The notes: a model not told the origin generated them from the letters alone. A stretch of DNA of 6,141 nucleotides from an uncultured Oscillospiraceae bacterium (GCA_934561725.1 CAKTGW010000074.1:1-6141); one strand, 5' to 3'. Positions 1 to 6,081 are shown, counted from the first letter of the stretch. Made by a program: numbers and translations.

Positions 1-795
1 CAATACACCCTTACAAATATCAGCGCCGATCATACCGTACAAGTTCAGTTCCGGGATACGACCGCCCTCCCCTTTACCGATGTATCCTCTTCGGCCTGGT
101 ACCGTCCGGCCGTGAGCTATGTATATAAAAACAGCCTGTTCAACGGCACCTCGGCATCGGCGTTTTCTCCGGATGCCACAATGACCCGCGGTATGTTCAT
201 CACGGTTCTCTCACGTCTGGCAGGGATCCCATCTCAGTTAGACGGTGAGCTGGGACTTGTGGGCGGCACCGAAGTCCGTCTGCGCGCCGAGCCCAACACC
301 ACCAGCGCCATTCTGGGCTATTTTGACCTCTATGATGTTGTATCCGTCCTGGATTCCAGCGGCGACTGGTATAAGATCACTGCCGGCGGGATGACCGGCT
401 GGATCCGCGGCGATCTTCTGCTGGTCTATGACGGCCGTATTACAGATCTGAAGGATGGGCAATACTATACAAATGCAGTAAAATGGGCCTGCCTCACAGG
501 CATTGCCTCTTCTTCGGGCGGTAATTTCCGTGACAGCGACAGTGTTCTGCGTCAGGATATGGCCGTTATGCTCTATAAATACGTCCGCGCCTACGGCATC
601 AGTCTCTCCGGCAGCTCCGGCGGTAGTTTTTCTGACAGCAGCGAGATCTCCGCCTACGCTGTTGAAGCCGTAAATGCGCTGCATGGCGCCGGGATCATCA
701 GCGGCATGGGAGACGGCCGCTTTGTCCCCAGCGGTACGGCATCCCGTGCCCAGGTGGCACAGATCTTCCTGAACTTTAATGACAACATCAATTGA
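1..795 (+). CDS. SLH-domain surface protein with internal SH3 domain (C-terminal part, 5' end outside window)
   Basis: The reading frame is open from base 1 and ends with TGA at 793-795, giving 264 visible residues; the true start lies upstream. Residues 2-17 (YTLTNISADHTVQVQF) look like the last strands of an InlB B-type/'bacterial repeat' domain. Residues about 25-76 form SLH unit 1 (FTDV...WY..AV...F.PDATMTRGMF...LSRLAG). Residues about 86-142 resemble a bacterial SH3 domain (EVRLRAEPN near 91-99, GDWYKI, GWIRGDLL near 133-140). SLH unit 2 is about 147-198 (ITDL...YYTNAVKWA), and SLH unit 3 about 210-260 (FSD...AVEAVNALHGAGIISG). By family knowledge, SLH triplets anchor exported proteins non-covalently to secondary cell-wall polymers, and SH3b domains often bind peptidoglycan. 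The SH3 unit between SLH 1 and 2 is unusual. The enzymatic or adhesive part, if any, is upstream and unseen. A GTG at 112 is internal, within SLH 1, not a start. A terminator follows directly, so this is the last gene of its transcript. Confidence 0.9.
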   Translation, partial: QYTLTNISADHTVQVQFRDTTALPFTDVSSSAWYRPAVSYVYKNSLFNGTSASAFSPDATMTRGMFITVLSRLAGIPSQLDGELGLVGGTEVRLRAEPNTTSAILGYFDLYDVVSVLDSSGDWYKITAGGMTGWIRGDLLLVYDGRITDLKDGQYYTNAVKWACLTGIASSSGGNFRDSDSVLRQDMAVMLYKYVRAYGISLSGSSGGSFSDSSEISAYAVEAVNALHGAGIISGMGDGRFVPSGTASRAQVAQIFLNFNDNIN

Positions 796-803
796 TGCTC
801 CCA

Positions 804-837
804 GCAAAAGCAGCGGCTATGCAGCCGCTGTTTTTGC
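804..837 (+). terminator. Intrinsic terminator of the SLH protein gene
   Basis: Arms 804-818 and 823-837 pair over 15 bp with one G-T wobble around the 4-base loop ATGC. The GC-rich core is CAGCGGCT/AGCCGCTG, and the right arm runs into TTTTTGCTT. It lies 9 bases after the TGA stop. The left arm carries AAAA, so weak termination in the other direction is possible, but no minus-strand gene nearby needs it. Confidence 0.9.
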
Positions 838-904
838 TTCTCCGGACTTTACTGAGCCTATAGATGAAAAATTCACAAAATCGCATATAATTCGTCAAAA
901 ACTA

Positions 905-913
905 TGCTATAAT
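905..913 (+). promoter_or_regulatory. Extended -10 promoter for the ATPase operon
   Basis: TGCTATAAT matches the extended -10 consensus TGnTATAAT exactly. Spacers of 17-18 bp give no good -35 hexamer, which is common for extended -10 promoters. Transcription should start near 920, giving a leader of about 60 bases before the ATG at 980. That is too short for a magnesium (M-box) riboswitch. A second TATAAT at 886-891 lacks both the TG element and a plausible -35. The rest of the 838-979 gap shows only a short imperfect hairpin possibility (CCGC/GCGG around 936-958). Confidence 0.7.
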
Positions 914-969
914 TCAAGATAGATTGAACGCAAACCGCCGGTGGTCTTCCCCCTGCGGCTTTTATAATT

Positions 970-974
970 GGAGG
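970..974 (+). promoter_or_regulatory. Ribosome binding site deciding the ATPase start
   Basis: GGAGG lies 5 bases before the ATG at 980. An in-frame TTG at 968 would give four extra residues (MEAA), but it overlaps this Shine-Dalgarno sequence and has no site of its own, so 980 is preferred. Confidence 0.85.
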
Positions 975-979
975 CAGCC

Positions 980-3418
980 ATGGAGCTGAAGCATTTACGC
1001 CGCCCGGCACCGGAACCGACAGATGCGCGGCCGGAAATTCCTGTTATCTGTCCGGATCCCCGGCAGGGTCTGAATGACCGTGAAGTTGAAGAGCGCCGCG
1101 CAGGCGGATATGACAACTGCGAGATCGCACCACCCACAAAGACGGTAAAAGAGATCATTCTCTCCAACACATTTACCTATTTCAACATTGTCTTTTTCAT
1201 ACTGGCCATCTGCGTCATCGCCGTTGGCTCCTGGTATAATCTCACTTTTCTGGGCGTTGTCTTTGCCAATACATTCGTTGGCATCGCCCAGGAACTGAAA
1301 AGCAAACGCACTCTGGATAAAATGAGCCTGATCACGGCCCCGAAGGGCGTTGCCGTACGCAATCGGCGCACCTGCACATTGCCCACAAGCGAGCTGGTGC
1401 GGGATGATATTGTTCTGTTTTCTGCCGGCAGCCAGATCTATGCCGATGCCGTGGTGGCAGAAGGCAGCTGCCAGGTCAATGAAGCGCTGATCACCGGCGA
1501 GGCCGATGAAATACAGAAGAACGCAGGCGACAGCCTGCTCAGCGGCAGCTTTGTAGTCAATGGAAGCTGCCGCGCCCGTCTCACTCAGGTGGGCCGCAAC
1601 TCTTACGTCTCCCGCCTGACGATTGAGGCAAAAAAGCAGACCGGAGAGAGTCAAGGCGAAATGATGCGTACCCTCTCCAAGCTGGTCAAGTGGATCGGCA
1701 TCCTGCTTGTGCCTCTGGGCGTTGCCCTGTGCATCAAAGAGATCTACTGGCTGCACCGCAGCGTACAGGACGGCGTAGTCTCTACCGTAGCCGCACTGGT
1801 CGGCATGATCCCCGAGGGGCTGTATCTGCTCACCAGCGTAGCGCTTGTGGCCAGCATTATCCGTCTGCTCGGGCGCAAAACGCTGGTGCATGAGATGGCC
1901 TGCATCGAGACTCTGGCCCGTGTGGACACGCTGTGCGTGGACAAGACCGGCACCATTACCGAAAATAAAATGATCGTGGACGATATCCATCCGCTGTGTC
2001 CCGAGCGCTACAACGAGGCAGATATCCGCATGATCATGACCGATTATGCTGCCGCCTTTGATGCAGATAACGATACCATGGCTGCTCTGAAAAAGCATTT
2101 CAGCGGAACTGTACAGCAAAACGCAGTACAGACGCTGCCCTTCTCCTCTGCGAAAAAATACGGCGGCGTCACCTTCAACGCGGACGAGACTTACCTTCTT
2201 GGAGCACCGGATGTGATCCTCGGCACACGCTACACCGAATACGCCTCTGTTATCGAGGAATACGCAGCCAAGGGCTGCCGTGTTCTGCTGCTGAGCCTGT
2301 ATGACGGCGCATTAGCTGATTTTCCGCCGCAAGGCCCCCAGCTTCCCATTGCTCTAATCCTGCTTTCCAATAAGGTTCGCGCCAACGCGCCGGACACCTT
2401 CCGCTTTTTCACTCAGCAGGGTGTGGATATTAAGGTCATCTCCGGTGACAATCATGTGACTGTCTCTGAGGTTGCCCGCCGTGCCGGTATCCCCAACGCC
2501 GAAAAATGCGTGGACGCACGCACTCTGGACAATGCCGATAAGCTGCGCGATGCCGCCGGGCGGTACACTGTTTTCGGCCGTGTTACTCCGGCTCAGAAGC
2601 GCGCTCTGGTCCAGGCTTTGAAAGCTGCCGGACACACCGTGGCCATGACCGGTGACGGCGTAAATGATGTACTGGCTCTGAAGGAGGCCGACTGCAGCAT
2701 TGCCATGGCTTCCGGCAGCGATGTGGCCTGCCGCGCCTCTAATATTGTCCTGCTGAACTCTGATTTTGCCAATATGCCCTCTGTGGTCATGGAAGGCCGC
2801 CGTGTCATCAATAACATCGAGCGTTCAGCCTCACTGTTTCTGGTAAAAAATATTTTCTCTTTTCTGCTGGCTCTGATCTCGCTGTTCTTCACTCTACCCT
2901 ACCCGCTTACGCCCTCACAGCTGAGCCTGATGACCACCCTGACCATTGGTATTCCCTCCTTTATTCTGGCAATGGAACCGAATACAAGCATGATCACCGG
3001 AAAATTTCTCCGGAACGTTCTGTACCGCGCGCTGCCCGCTGCACTGACGGATCTGCTCATGGTTCTGGGCGTGCTGCTCTTCTATCTGGCTTTTGATGTA
3101 GCCGAGGATATGATGAGCAGCATCTGTGCCGTGATCATAGGCATCGTCGGCCTGCTGATGCTCTACCGCACGAGCCAGCCGCTGAACGCACTGCGCCGCG
3201 TGCTGCTGATCTCCATGGCTGTACTGATGGTTCTGGCTCTCCTGTTCCTGCCGGAGCTGTTTACGATCTCCCCGCTGGATTTTGCATCTCAGCTTGTTCT
3301 GGCCGTATTCGCACTGCTCAGCGCCCCTACCTTCTATGTATTGTGCCGGGGAATGGACAGGCTGAAGGACGCATTCTCTCAGCACAAAAAGACTTCCCGC
3401 TCAAAAAAGGAGCATTGA
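980..3418 (+). CDS. Cation-translocating P-type ATPase, Exp7/CtpE-like
   Basis: An 812-residue inner-membrane pump that couples ATP hydrolysis, through an aspartyl-phosphate intermediate, to cation movement. Motifs seen: ITGE at 171-174 (actuator loop), PEGL at 278-281 in helix 4, DKTGT at 321-325 with phospho-acceptor Asp321, LGAPD at 407-411 (nucleotide domain), SGD at 488-490, and TGDGVND at 557-563 (hinge and Mg2+ binding). Helices: about 63-82, 86-104, 237-255 and 265-288, then six in the C-terminal part between about 617 and 788, and a basic tail. There is no N-terminal heavy-metal (CxxC) domain, arguing against Cu/Zn/Cd P1B pumps. Overall pattern (GMIPEGLYLLTS, TIGIPSF.LAMEPN) fits the family of pneumococcal Exp7 and mycobacterial CtpE, the latter linked to Ca2+ uptake. 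By eye, SERCA's helix 5 Glu and helix 6 Asp ligands correspond to Ser627 and Ile656, so Ca2+ is only a guess. It is the first gene of the operon; the next gene begins 3 bases after its stop. Confidence 0.95.
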   Translation: MELKHLRRPAPEPTDARPEIPVICPDPRQGLNDREVEERRAGGYDNCEIAPPTKTVKEIILSNTFTYFNIVFFILAICVIAVGSWYNLTFLGVVFANTFVGIAQELKSKRTLDKMSLITAPKGVAVRNRRTCTLPTSELVRDDIVLFSAGSQIYADAVVAEGSCQVNEALITGEADEIQKNAGDSLLSGSFVVNGSCRARLTQVGRNSYVSRLTIEAKKQTGESQGEMMRTLSKLVKWIGILLVPLGVALCIKEIYWLHRSVQDGVVSTVAALVGMIPEGLYLLTSVALVASIIRLLGRKTLVHEMACIETLARVDTLCVDKTGTITENKMIVDDIHPLCPERYNEADIRMIMTDYAAAFDADNDTMAALKKHFSGTVQQNAVQTLPFSSAKKYGGVTFNADETYLLGAPDVILGTRYTEYASVIEEYAAKGCRVLLLSLYDGALADFPPQGPQLPIALILLSNKVRANAPDTFRFFTQQGVDIKVISGDNHVTVSEVARRAGIPNAEKCVDARTLDNADKLRDAAGRYTVFGRVTPAQKRALVQALKAAGHTVAMTGDGVNDVLALKEADCSIAMASGSDVACRASNIVLLNSDFANMPSVVMEGRRVINNIERSASLFLVKNIFSFLLALISLFFTLPYPLTPSQLSLMTTLTIGIPSFILAMEPNTSMITGKFLRNVLYRALPAALTDLLMVLGVLLFYLAFDVAEDMMSSICAVIIGIVGLLMLYRTSQPLNALRRVLLISMAVLMVLALLFLPELFTISPLDFASQLVLAVFALLSAPTFYVLCRGMDRLKDAFSQHKKTSRSKKEH

Positions 3419-3421
3419 ACC

Positions 3422-3739
3422 ATGTCCGCACTATACGAAGAGATTTATGCCCTTGTCCGCCAGATCCCGTCCGGCCGTGTGACCACCTATGGTTCACTGG
3501 CGCGTATTCTTGGCAATCCGCGCCTGTCCCGTGTCGTAGGATACGCTCTGCATCAGGCGCCGCCGGATGTACCCTGCCACCGCGTTGTAGACCGCACCGG
3601 GCGTCTTTCCGCTGCGTTCATGCCCGACGGCCGCCGCACGCACCGTCTTTTGCTGGAGCTGGAAAATATCCCCTTTCGTCCGGATGGCCATGTTGACCTC
3701 TCCACGGCGATCTGGCCGGATGCCTGTTCAGCGATTTAA
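3422..3739 (+). CDS. MGMT/ATL-family DNA alkylation repair protein (single domain, Cys retained)
   Basis: A 105-residue protein corresponding to the DNA-binding/active-site domain of O6-alkylguanine-DNA alkyltransferases, without the N-terminal domain of Ada/Ogt. Visible features: VTTYGSLARILGN (20-32) with Tyr23 as the conserved base-flipping tyrosine, Arg37 as the likely arginine finger (SRVVG), and PCHRVV (51-56) with Cys52 in the methyl-acceptor position. The C-terminus (LLLELENIPFRPDGHVDL, then W98) matches the alkyltransferase-like (ATL/COG3695) pattern. Classical ATLs replace this Cys with another residue, often Trp, and only flag lesions for nucleotide excision repair; here Cys52 makes direct dealkylation possible. 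The ATG at 3422 has AAGGAG at 3407-3412, 9 bases upstream and inside the end of the ATPase gene, so co-transcription is very likely. I am sure of the family, less sure whether it repairs by itself. Confidence 0.92.
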   Translation: MSALYEEIYALVRQIPSGRVTTYGSLARILGNPRLSRVVGYALHQAPPDVPCHRVVDRTGRLSAAFMPDGRRTHRLLLELENIPFRPDGHVDLSTAIWPDACSAI

Positions 3740-3753
3740 GATCCTTACGGATC
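3740..3753 (+). repeat. Small inverted repeat between two operon genes
   Basis: GATCC-TTAC-GGATC forms a perfect 5-bp stem with a 4-base loop. It starts right after the TAA of the repair gene and ends 3 bases before the next ribosome binding site. No T-tract follows, so it is not a terminator. It might affect mRNA stability or translation of the next gene, or be chance. Confidence 0.3.
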
Positions 3754-3756
3754 CAC

Positions 3757-3761
3757 GGAGG
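3757..3761 (+). promoter_or_regulatory. Ribosome binding site deciding a TTG start
   Basis: GGAGG sits 8 bases before the TTG at 3770. The ATG at 3763 is only 1 base from it and out of frame with the long reading frame, so the TTG is the start of the 226-residue protein. Confidence 0.8.
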
Positions 3762-3769
3762 TATGCATT

Positions 3770-4450
3770 TTGGAAAAAAAGCTGCGCCACAAATATGTAT
3801 CGGTCCGCTATGGCAGTCTTGTCTCCTATGGCGGAAATCAGCGTCAGGCTTCCGGAAAACTGCTGCGCCGCTGCGGATGCGGTGTGGTTGCCGCTGCAGA
3901 TCTGCTCGTCTATCTGAGCGCCCATGAGACTGATCTCCCCCCTCTTCTGGAGCGGTCAGAAAATATTCCTGCTTCCGAATACAATGCGCTGCTGAAGGAG
4001 CTGCAAACGCACTATCTCCCACTGATCCCGCACTTTGGCCTGAGCGGCTGGCTCATGGCACTGGGGCTGAACCGGTTTTTCCTCCGGAAGCATTGGCCCG
4101 TCCGTGCATTCTGGGGCGTGCGTTCCGGCCGCCTGCAGCGCTGTATCGCACAAATGCTGAGCCGGGACATGCCGGTCATTCTGGCAGTCGGTCCAAACCT
4201 CCCATTGTTCTGGCGGCGCAAGAGCCTGACACTCTATAAAAAGACGCCGGCCGGCAACTACCGTCCCGCAGGCGGCACATGCGCCCACTATGTCACCATT
4301 ACCGCCGCCGATGACCAGTGGCTCCGCGTCTCCTCCTGGGGACAGGCCTACTACATACGCTGGCAGGATTTTCAGCACTATGTACAACAGTACAGCAATT
4401 ACTTTGCCAGCAATATTCTCTATCTTCGCCCCAAACGCTTTTTCTTCTGA
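3770..4450 (+). CDS. Uncharacterised 226-residue protein, possibly C39/papain-like fold
   Basis: Not recognised as a named family. It starts at TTG, supported by a well-placed GGAGG, and lies 30 bases after the repair gene in the same direction, so it probably closes the operon. The N-terminal part has Gln24 followed by CGCGVVAAADLLVYL from Cys35. The C-terminal part has a Gly-Gly then Cys-Ala-His-Tyr-Val-Thr (His173), then VSSWGQAYYIRWQDF at 187-201. The order Gln, Cys-Gly plus a hydrophobic helix, and a Gly-rich HYV strand followed by a 'xxWG' segment resembles C39-type (papain-fold) proteins, with Cys37 and His173 as the candidate pair. The usual third residue, Asn/Asp, seems replaced by Ser188/Ser189. 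There is no signal peptide or clear membrane segment, so a cytoplasmic location is likely. It is rich in Arg, Leu, Tyr and Trp. The fold is an inference; peptidase activity is not shown, and an inactive relative is as likely. Confidence 0.8.
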   Translation: MEKKLRHKYVSVRYGSLVSYGGNQRQASGKLLRRCGCGVVAAADLLVYLSAHETDLPPLLERSENIPASEYNALLKELQTHYLPLIPHFGLSGWLMALGLNRFFLRKHWPVRAFWGVRSGRLQRCIAQMLSRDMPVILAVGPNLPLFWRRKSLTLYKKTPAGNYRPAGGTCAHYVTITAADDQWLRVSSWGQAYYIRWQDFQHYVQQYSNYFASNILYLRPKRFFF

Positions 4451-4456
4451 GGTAAT

Positions 4457-4490
4457 AAAAAAGCAGGCCCGATCACGGGTCTGCTTTTTT
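4457..4490. terminator. Bidirectional terminator between convergent genes
   Basis: AAAAAAGCAGGCCCG (4457-4471), loop ATCA, then CGGGTCTGCTTTTTT (4476-4490): a 15-bp stem with one G-T wobble. The A-run on the left and T-run on the right make it a terminator on both strands. It begins 6 bases after the stop of the plus-strand operon, and the TAG stop of the minus-strand TetR gene (4491-4493) abuts its other end. Confidence 0.93.
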
Positions 4491-5171
4491 CTACAATGTA
4501 AATTCATACCGCATGGCCAAGACCTTGAACACTTCCTGTATGACCTGTCCGGCTGCCGCGCGTATATCCAGCTTTTCCATAAAGTCCAGCGCCATCTTCT
4601 GCTCTGCCTCCGGCACCTTATATGCACGCAGGCTCATCTTCAGAAAGCTGCGCAGCTTCTTCTCCAGAGTAAATGTCTCGCTGCACGGATAGGCCATATA
4701 GCTCCGCATAAGCCCTGCAGAACCGATCTCCAGAACAAAAAAATCCTTTTCCGTAAGCTCCGGCTGATAGGCGCTGAAGATCTGATAGTTTTCTCTTGCC
4801 GTCTCCCGGAAAATATACTCCGAAGCCTCGTGCTGTGTATACGCCTCAATATATATTTCCCGCAGGTTTTCGTTCAGCTCTGTCATAGTAAGCTGTATGG
4901 CCGTCTCCACTGCATAGACGCAGACAGGCGGGAGCTTTGCAGCCGACAGCCGGCGGGCCATGTTGAACTGGTTGCCGAACATAAATTCCACAAGTTCAAG
5001 CAGCACACCGTCTTTGGCTCTGAATATATTTTGAAAGCTGCTGTTGGAGACACCTGCTTTCTGGACGATCTCGGCAACTGTTGTTTTTTTATACCCCTGT
5101 TCCAGAAAGAGCTTGACACAAACCGTCAAAATCCGTTTTTTTGCCGGCAGGCTTGTACTCGTCAAGGCCAT
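4491..5171 (-). CDS. TetR/AcrR-family transcriptional regulator
   Basis: A 226-residue one-component regulator. The N-terminal DNA-binding domain is clear: KKRILTVCVKLFLEQGYKKT (11-30), then the helix-turn-helix at about 31-50 (TVAEIVQKAGVSNSSFQNIF), then RAKDGVLLEL. The recognition part NSSFQNIF differs from the commoner KGTFYxHF. The rest is a helical ligand-binding/dimerisation domain with no recognisable ligand signature. The ATG at 5169-5171 is the only good start; AAAGGAG at 5183-5189 is 11 bases away, slightly long. It converges on the ATPase operon and is separated from it by the terminator. A promoter and a palindrome lie just upstream, suggesting autorepression. No efflux pump or other usual TetR partner is in the window, so its effector and targets are unknown. 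Confidence 0.92.
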   Translation of the reverse strand: MALTSTSLPAKKRILTVCVKLFLEQGYKKTTVAEIVQKAGVSNSSFQNIFRAKDGVLLELVEFMFGNQFNMARRLSAAKLPPVCVYAVETAIQLTMTELNENLREIYIEAYTQHEASEYIFRETARENYQIFSAYQPELTEKDFFVLEIGSAGLMRSYMAYPCSETFTLEKKLRSFLKMSLRAYKVPEAEQKMALDFMEKLDIRAAAGQVIQEVFKVLAMRYEFTL

Positions 5172-5216
5172 GAGCTCTACTTCTCCTTTACTTTGTTCCC
5201 ACCATTGTGAACATCG

Positions 5217-5229
5217 TACATTGTATGTA
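5217..5229. promoter_or_regulatory. Candidate TetR operator
   Basis: TACAT-TGT-ATGTA is a perfect 5-bp inverted repeat with a 3-base centre. It directly adjoins the -10 box (5230-5235) and covers the inferred start of the TetR transcript near 5223, a position where a bound dimer would block transcription. A second CATTGT copy at 5203-5208 lies 16 bases from the one within this palindrome (5219-5224), and GTTC-N10-GAAC (5195-5212) is an alternative, weaker dyad. Confidence 0.45.
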
Positions 5230-5258
5230 ATTATAACAAATTATCCTGTTCTCTACAA
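5230..5258 (-). promoter_or_regulatory. Promoter of the TetR gene
   Basis: Read on the minus strand, the -35 is TTGTAG (5253-5258), the spacer is 17 bp, and the -10 is a perfect TATAAT (5230-5235) preceded by TGT, which makes an extended -10 (TGnTATAAT). The -35 keeps only the TTG. The leader to the ATG would be about 50 bases. Confidence 0.7.
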
Positions 5259-5294
5259 GCAAATTGGGAAACTTTTGTAAAATTCCTGTAAAGT

Positions 5295-5332
5295 AAGAAA
5301 CGACAAGCCGGTTTTACAGCTTGTCGTTTCTT
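5295..5332 (-). terminator. Perfect 14-bp hairpin after the small membrane protein gene
   Basis: AAGAAACGACAAGC (5295-5308) and GCTTGTCGTTTCTT (5319-5332) pair without mismatch around a 10-base loop. On the minus strand it lies about 30 bases after the TAA of the 72-residue protein gene and is followed by a moderately U-rich tail (TTTCTTACTTT), which fits a terminator separating that operon from the TetR promoter. The stem is less GC-rich than the other two terminators here. The rest of the 5172-5362 gap shows no gene. Confidence 0.7.
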
Positions 5333-5362
5333 GGCCAAAGTGTAATTTTGCTGCTTTCTTCG

Positions 5363-5581
5363 TTAATTGCTTTTTCTCTTAAAATACAGCGCAACGATAA
5401 CGCATACCACAATAGCAATTGCAAAGGGAATCGCTGCCAAAAACGCTGTTGAGACCGGAGCACTATAACCAGCATATTTGATCCCCCACACCATGTCGCA
5501 ATAGTTGCATGCAACAACAGCACACATCACATCCGACAGAAGAACAGCCAGGACTAAAAACAAATTAGATAACGTTTTCAT
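5363..5581 (-). CDS. Small two-helix membrane protein
   Basis: A 72-residue protein of unknown function. Hydrophobic segments at about 4-25 and 44-67 flank a short loop with Tyr, Trp and Gly (YCDMVWGIKYAGYS), and the C-terminus is basic (FKRKSN), favouring a cytoplasmic C-terminus by the positive-inside rule. Cys25-x-x-Cys28 lies at the end of helix 1, with another Cys at 20. Asp17 sits within helix 1, unusual for a membrane segment. The ATG at 5579-5581 has AAGGAGG (5588-5594) at 6 bases; this site overlaps the stop codon of the upstream XRE gene (5593-5595), so the two are very probably co-transcribed and translationally coupled. A role as partner of the membrane-anchored regulator is an inference from this arrangement. 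Cys20 does not sit in a good lipobox, so it is not called a lipoprotein. Confidence 0.82.
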   Translation of the reverse strand: MKTLSNLFLVLAVLLSDVMCAVVACNYCDMVWGIKYAGYSAPVSTAFLAAIPFAIAIVVCVIVALYFKRKSN

Positions 5582-5592
5582 CAGAATCCTCC

Positions 5593-6063
5593 TTATTTAT
5601 TTGATGTACTTTTAAGGAGCAAAACAGCACCGGCAATGATCGCCGCAAGGCAGATAAGCAGGAAAATACCATTCCCGTCTATTGTCACCATGGAAGATGT
5701 CCCAATTTGTTCCGATGCAGACGGTATAAAAACAGATACAATTCCCCAGATGATCAGCATAACTATTCCGATGATACAAGTGGCTATACCAAGGATGCGC
5801 TTCTCATGCCCATTCGCCTTCTCGGTCTGATGGACTTCTAAACTCACAGCATCTTCTGATATAGGGTTTTCTTCTTTCACCAAATAGTCCAGCGAAACAT
5901 CAAAATACTTACTGATCGAAATAAGAGTATCGGTTTCCGGAACGGCTTTCCCCGATTCCCATTTTGATATAGCTTGTCTGGATACGCCTAATTGCTCGGC
6001 AAGCTGCTCCTGTGAAAGAGCGCCTTTCTTTCGGAGTTCATATAGTTTTTCTGAAAATGCCAT
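5593..6063 (-). CDS. Membrane-anchored XRE-family regulator
   Basis: A 156-residue protein. Residues 5-62 form a Cro/C1-type helix-turn-helix domain: LSQEQLAEQLGVSRQAISKW (16-35), ESGKAVPETDTL, then KYFDVSLDYLV, the standard end of this domain. A charged linker (about 63-89) leads to two hydrophobic segments, about 90-113 and 132-150, with a short external loop between. The arrangement puts the DNA-binding domain in the cytoplasm, tethered to the membrane, suggesting control by a membrane or envelope signal. The ATG at 6061-6063 is preceded by AAAGGAGG (6069-6076) at 5 bases, a strong site. It is the first gene of a two-gene operon with the small membrane protein. Its bases are AT-richer than the ATPase operon. 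Its targets are unknown; autoregulation is likely for this family but not shown. Confidence 0.93.
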   Translation of the reverse strand: MAFSEKLYELRKKGALSQEQLAEQLGVSRQAISKWESGKAVPETDTLISISKYFDVSLDYLVKEENPISEDAVSLEVHQTEKANGHEKRILGIATCIIGIVMLIIWGIVSVFIPSASEQIGTSSMVTIDGNGIFLLICLAAIIAGAVLLLKSTSNK

Positions 6064-6081
6064 GTTTTCCTCCTTTCACCC

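Noticed and set aside
112..795. A separate gene starting with GTG at 112
   Set aside because: The frame is open to base 1 and encodes recognisable domain sequence upstream; 112 falls inside SLH unit 1.
795..863. Short open frame starting at ATG 795
   Set aside because: About 22 codons running through the terminator hairpin, with no ribosome binding site.
914..979. Metal-sensing riboswitch in the ATPase leader
   Set aside because: The leader is only about 60 bases, with no long pairing pattern of M-box, yybP or NiCo type and no terminator before the gene.
995..2119. Long open frame on the minus strand within the ATPase gene
   Set aside because: It is the mirror of a well-supported coding frame with all P-type ATPase motifs, has low-complexity composition and resembles no family.
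4290..5210. Plus-strand open frame of 306 codons opposite the TetR gene
   Set aside because: It runs through the terminator and the whole minus-strand TetR frame, has no ribosome binding site, and its translation shows no domain.
5205..5233. Plus-strand promoter (TTGTGA, 17 bp, TAATTA)
   Set aside because: The -10 is poor and no plus-strand gene follows before the end of the window.
5363..5581. Lipoprotein signal in the 72-residue protein
   Set aside because: The residues before Cys20 (S-D-V-M) do not make a lipobox, and a charged Asp lies in the helix.
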